A stretch of DNA of 64,000 nt from assembly GCA_000711775.1 (NCBI GenBank), contig ARYC01016986.1:248001-312000 (forward strand), read 5' to 3'. Below, piece after piece: positions 60,490-64,000 of the stretch. A program made the translations under genes and the position numbers. Position 1 is the first letter of the stretch. Every line of letters begins with the position of its first letter. The DNA is from Oxytricha trifallax. Lineage: Eukaryota > Ciliophora > Spirotrichea > Sporadotrichida > Oxytrichidae. The notes under the pieces were generated by a model. The model worked only from the letters and a program-made list of their open reading frames with translations. It did no database searches and was not told where the DNA came from.

Positions 60490-61440
60490 ATGAATTATGC
60501 TGCTATAGCAAAGCTCCTGCGCAAGAGTGCCTCAACAGTTAGGTATCATTGCTTGTTGGCTGTTTAGCATTATAATTCAGGCACTTGAAAGCATCCTGCA
60601 AGAAAATAAAAGTTCTCACAGCACCATATTGACTACCTCTGCGACTCGAAAACTTTAAAGTATTGGGCACACTTTCCACTAGACTAGCGAGCTGTGATGT
60701 TTCATCGTAGGTTTCCTGACATGCGCATCTCTCCTTAGACTATAGCTAATATTTATAGACGACATGGTATTACTTTCAAGACTGTCAACAGAGTGAAGAG
60801 AGTGATTGATTTTACGGTGCCATTTTATAGTAATAATTTAAACTATATATATGATTAAATGCAGAGAGCTATTACTAATAACATCAAGTTCATACATGCA
60901 GATGAAGCTGTGTTTACGTTCAACACTTTTATTAATAAGTCTTGGTACAAGAAGTATGATAACATAGAAGTTTATGACTAAAAAGTAAAGGTAGTCACCC
61001 ATGCAATTTTAGCTGGTATAAGTGAAGATTCAGGCTTAGAGAGTTATGTGATTCACCCTCGCTCTATTAAGCGAGAGTAGTACATAGAGTTCCTACATAA
61101 GCTGAGAGATAAATACAACGATTAAGAGATCATCCTGTTTGTAGACAACCTCTCAGTTCATAAGACTAAGGAGTCTAAAAAAGCTTATGAAGAGTTAAAC
61201 ATTACTCCTGTATACAATGTTCCTTATAGCCCATAATTTAATGGAATTGAATTCTACTGGAGTTAAATCATAACCCACTACAAGAAACTGCTGCTATATC
61301 ACCTAATGCATGACTTGCCTATATATACAGTAGACCTGATTCAGAGTAGCTGCAAGAGAGTAAACATAGATAAGACAACAGTTTGTGCGAGAGAAGGAAG
61401 AATGAATGTTTATAAATAAGTTTTAGATTTAAATGAATGA
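60490..61440 (+). CDS. TBE transposase (42-kDa type, DD34E), one premature TGA
   Basis: DDE transposase of the IS630/Tc1/mariner superfamily that catalyses TBE excision and insertion. In Oxytricha, TBE transposases also act in developmental DNA elimination (family knowledge). Frame from MNYAAIAKLLRKSASTVRYH (helix-turn-helix) through QRAVMFHRRFPDMRISPQTI, FIHADEAVFTF (first Asp), IILFVDNLSVHKT (second Asp) and VPYSPQFNGIEFYW (Glu), with 34 residues between the second Asp and the Glu, ending VLDLNE before TGA 61438-61440. A TGA at 60586-60588 (codon 33) interrupts an otherwise open frame and would be explained by CGA to TGA. The true start may be upstream, where the frame is open to about 60440. 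All catalytic residues are present. Confidence 0.85.
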
Positions 61441-61446
61441 ATAAGT

Positions 61447-62237
61447 TCACATATTAAACTAACCCATAAAGGGGTTTGGCTTTTTTTTCTTCTCCTCTTC
61501 TTATGGCTTGCTTGGGCCCATATTTCTTCTCTTTGTGCCAGCTCCTGCATCTATGTTCATTTCTTCTGACTTTTAAACATCTTTATAAAGTCTCTTGCTC
61601 ACTTCATAAATAGTCTATGACTTTCTCTCTCTGTGAACCTTCGCATGCTCTTTCATTAGGAATATACCAGTTCCAGGTTTCCCTACAAAGTTATGTGTCA
61701 AAGCTTACTAGAGAGGTATGGATGCTTCTTAAGCTCCGCAAGCCAGGTCTCGCTTATTAGTATGCCTTGCTTCTTTTAATCTTCAGGAGAAATAGAGTAG
61801 CGTTTCTTGTGAGCTTCTTCAATGATCTCTCTGAGATAGCTCTCTCTTAAAGTGCCAAGAACACCAAAGAAGAAGCTCCTTTCTGGAAGTTTGTTAGAGA
61901 GTTGTTTCTTGGTAGGAAGATAAACTTCCAACTCATCATCTTTCATCGCATCATCGTAAAGATTAGTGACTGAAATCTCTGGGTAGTTTGGTATTTCTAT
62001 CAACTTAATTTCATTGTTTTTGAAGGCTTTCTTCTCATCACAGAGTATCGCTCTTAGAAATGAGATTTTGGTACCTTCCATCGTTGGAAGTAATAAACCC
62101 ACTATAGTATATGATTAAGTATATGTCACATGCTTACCATGCTAAGTGAGGTATCGATAGAGATCTTCCTTGCTTCTAAATCTTGAGATCATTTCTTAAG
62201 CTTCAACCCTCTTCATTGCAGTACTTATAGATTCCAT
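61447..62237 (-). CDS. TBE 22-kDa-type protein, two mini-introns
   Basis: Start MESISTAMKRVEAQEMISRF at 62237. Intron 1 (62102-62137, 36 nt, GTAAGCATG...ACTATAG) contains a TGA. Splicing gives LTQHVGLLLPTMEGTKISFL. Intron 2 (61683-61708, only 26 nt, GTAAGCTTTG...TTTGTAG) also contains a TGA and, when removed, joins HPYLS to RKPGTGIFLMKEHAKVHRER in frame. The protein (about 242 residues) ends in a basic, Lys-rich tail (TKRRNMGPSKPQEEEKKKK) and PFMGQFNM before TGA 61447-61449, six bases from the transposase stop. The function of this TBE protein is not known. The order and orientation identify it. The second intron is my inference from frame and splice sites. Confidence 0.75.
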
Positions 62238-62429
62238 CCTTGTTCCTTCTCTTGTTATTGAATTTCAAATTTTAATATATAGAGTTCTGGATCCTACTAT
62301 TAAAAATCTTAGTATTAAATATGGGCATCTTATAGGAGGTCAACCTGCTAAGGATACGTGGAGAAAGCTGGAAGAAGCTGTAACAAACTTCAGAGATGGA
62401 GCTCCATTTTTATCAATTTAGTTCCATTA

Positions 62430-62645
62430 AATTAGTACTAAATTTGTTTAAATTTAATTAGTACCGGTACTAAATTCGTTTAAATTTAATTCGTACCAAT
62501 TTAATAGTACCAAAACTTAATTAGTACCTAGTTTTAATCCAGTGAGGTTTTAATGGAAAAGTTCCAATTTGGTTTAAAACTTAATTGGTACCAGTACCAA
62601 CCTGAACTTTATCTGAGTTGGTACCACAATCAAAATTATTAAGAG
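62430..62645. promoter_or_regulatory. GTACC-rich spacer upstream of the TBE zinc-finger/kinase gene
   Basis: Many copies of TAGTACC, GGTACTA and GGTACCA words, on both strands, spaced 10-40 bases apart with TTTAAATTTAATT between them (for example TTAGTACCGGTACTAAATT). Such palindromic words could bind a regulator. The same words survive in the relic at 8800-9000. Function unproven. Confidence 0.4.
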
Positions 62646-62803
62646 TAAAATTACGAAAATTATACTTATAAACTGAGTATAAATATGAAGTCTTAGAGCT
62701 TAGATAAAACCATCATTTATGCTGTTGCAACTCCTATATAGTCAAGATATAGCTAAAGAGGTTTTAAGATCTTTATAATAGAAATTTAAATTTGAATTTA
62801 AAA

Positions 62804-64000
62804 ATGGCGGTCAACTTAAATCGTAGAGCAGCACTTTTAGGAGCAGGTCAATCAATGCTCAACTTTGGCTCCACTAAAAAGCCTGAAATAATTTATGTTG
62901 AGAGGGAGATAGAGCTAAGAGCTCTTGAATTTGAAGCAGAGGTTTTTATCATAGAAGTATTAAACCAGAGAGAGCGCAGAGATAGGGGTTTAAACTTAAA
63001 TTGATTATGTTGAAGAGCTAAAAGAACAGCAACCAATCGAAAAGATAAAAACATTTATATGTGAAGACTGTTAGAATCATTTCTCAACAGAACAAAGCTT
63101 GAAGAGACACCTTAAAGAGGTACACTCTGGCAAAGCCAAGATATATTTCAAGCACGAAAAAGTGGATGGAAGGTACTAATGCACAACTTGTAATAAGTCT
63201 AATACTCACTCTGCAAAAGTTAAGAAGCACATGCAAAAGCATCACCTCAGTGAATTCTTGATTTAAGATTAAGAGACACAAAAACTTGTGCCAGCTAAAA
63301 GAAAATAAAATACTCTCGAATCTTAAAGAGAGTTACAGGAGAAGCTCAAGAGACAGAAAAGATAAGAATCGATGAACTAACCTGCAGGCAATACAATTCT
63401 AGCATGCTTCCAAGCAAAAGCTATGAGCATTCCTGCATTGAATGAAATTAATCTAAGTAGTTGTATTGAGAATTACTTGCATATAAGTGTTCCTAACAAA
63501 GCAAAGCTTATAGTGGTTGATGAGTATGCATACAAGGTGTACCCTTTCAGCTATCTCCTTAAGAACGAGCAATACTAAAATGAGTTTGCTAACGAATATA
63601 TGATTCTTAGAGAGGCATAGAGAAAAGATTGCAAGAACTTGCTTAAGCTAGATGGTGTTAATTTAAGCTATGGTTTTATCGCACTGAGACTTAAGAAATG
63701 TGAAATGACTCTGAGAGATTATTTATATCATAACAGATACCCAGATGATTTGAATGATATACTATCAGATATGATAAAGGGTGTCAAGGAGTTGCATGAA
63801 CTTGGATATGTTCATAGAGATTTGAAACCTGAAAATGTAATGCTGAACCTCTGCCCTATAGAAGTCGTAGTTATCGATTTCAATAGAGCCTTAAGATAAG
63901 AGATAGTAACTTTAGCAAAGGTTCTTGGCACTCCTGGCTACTTCCCAATAAGAGAGAAGTGGACGAATGGATCAGTTTAGTGGGATGTATGGGCAGTAGC
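62804..64000 (+). CDS. TBE 57-kDa-type zinc-finger/protein-kinase protein (partial, frameshifted)
   Basis: Start MAVNLNRRAALLGAG at 62804. The frame hits a TGA at 63002-63004, but a one-base shift near 63000 connects it to IDYVEELKEQQPIEKIKTFI. Two C2H2 zinc fingers follow: CEDC...HLKEVH and CTTC...HMQKHH. Then a Lys/Gln-rich linker and a protein-kinase domain: helix C region, LHELGYVHRDLKPENVML (catalytic loop), VVIDFNRALR (DFN instead of the usual DFG) and GTPGYFPIREKW (activation-segment end), then QWDVWAV at the window edge. A zinc-finger plus kinase fusion is characteristic of the TBE 57-kDa protein. Its role in transposition is unknown. The C-terminus is cut by the window. Confidence 0.8.

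Larger units (their letters stand above)
60274..64000 (+). mobile_element. TBE: TBE-type transposon (left end to beyond the window)
   Basis: Starts with the 17-base CAAAACCCCAAAACCCC (60274-60290), preceded by ATT, the ANT target typical of Oxytricha telomere-bearing elements. Gene order matches the family: 42-kDa-type transposase (+), convergent 22-kDa-type gene (-), zinc-finger/kinase 57-kDa-type gene (+). Known TBE elements are about 4.1 kb, so the right end should lie a few hundred bases past 64000. The copy carries a TGA in the transposase and a one-base shift in the 57-kDa gene, so it is probably not fully functional. It sits directly upstream of the ATG of the coiled-coil gene at 60270. 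Confidence 0.9.

Noticed and set aside
1..64000. tRNA, rRNA or CRISPR features
   Set aside because: No cloverleaf-like sequence, rRNA signature or regularly spaced direct repeats were seen on reading both strands by eye. A covariance-model search was not possible here.

Overview
The window looks like germline (micronuclear) DNA of a spirotrich ciliate of the Oxytricha/Stylonychia/Tetmemena group. Reading frames stay open only if TAA and TAG encode glutamine and TGA alone stops. Short protein-coding islands (macronuclear-destined segments, MDSs) are split by very AT-rich spacers that look like internal eliminated sequences (IESs). TBE transposons are present whose ends are the telomere-type word CAAAACCCCAAAACCCC next to an ANT target. 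One spacer is flanked by an 8-bp pointer whose joining restores a reading frame. The species is inference.

Layout. (1) 1-8.45 kb holds the 3' half of a TRP/polycystin-like cation-channel gene in about ten MDSs (+ strand), followed by a degraded reverse TBE relic near 8.8-9.5 kb. (2) 12.3-23.74 kb holds a MORN-repeat gene (- strand). It is split after codon 14 by a 9.76-kb TA-flanked transposon (13938-23699) that is clearly richer in G+C than its surroundings. (3) 24-33 kb is AT-rich DNA with isolated coding-like scraps, a deleted TBE relic (25.63-27.5 kb) and a large inverted repeat. (4) 33.0-51.8 kb is a second, longer copy of the channel locus. Its upstream segments are kinase-like, WD40-like and ankyrin-like, and the channel domain follows at 45.66-51.83 kb. 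(5) 53.17-57.03 kb is the second, apparently intact MORN gene (- strand). (6) 57.66-60.27 kb is a coiled-coil gene (- strand) whose first ATG lies next to the left end of a nearly complete TBE transposon (60274 to the window end). That TBE carries a DD34E transposase, a convergent intron-containing 22-kDa-type gene, and a zinc-finger/kinase (57-kDa-type) gene.

Regions 1/2 and 4/5 are paralogous: channel gene and convergent MORN gene appear in the same order, with different mobile elements inserted in each copy. This gives empty-site evidence for several insertions.

The most novel item is the 9.76-kb transposon. It has ~425-bp nearly identical terminal inverted repeats, a TA target duplication, and a DD34E transposase of the IS630/Tc1/mariner superfamily with a long N-terminal extension. 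It also carries three cargo genes: a 744-residue protein with a Josephin-like papain-fold protease signature, a ~920-residue protein of unknown family, and a ~250-residue basic protein of unknown family with two tiny introns. I saw no DNA polymerase, retroviral-type integrase, packaging ATPase or capsid gene, so it is not an obvious Polinton/Maverick.

At least six inverted-repeat, MITE-like elements are scattered through the spacers.
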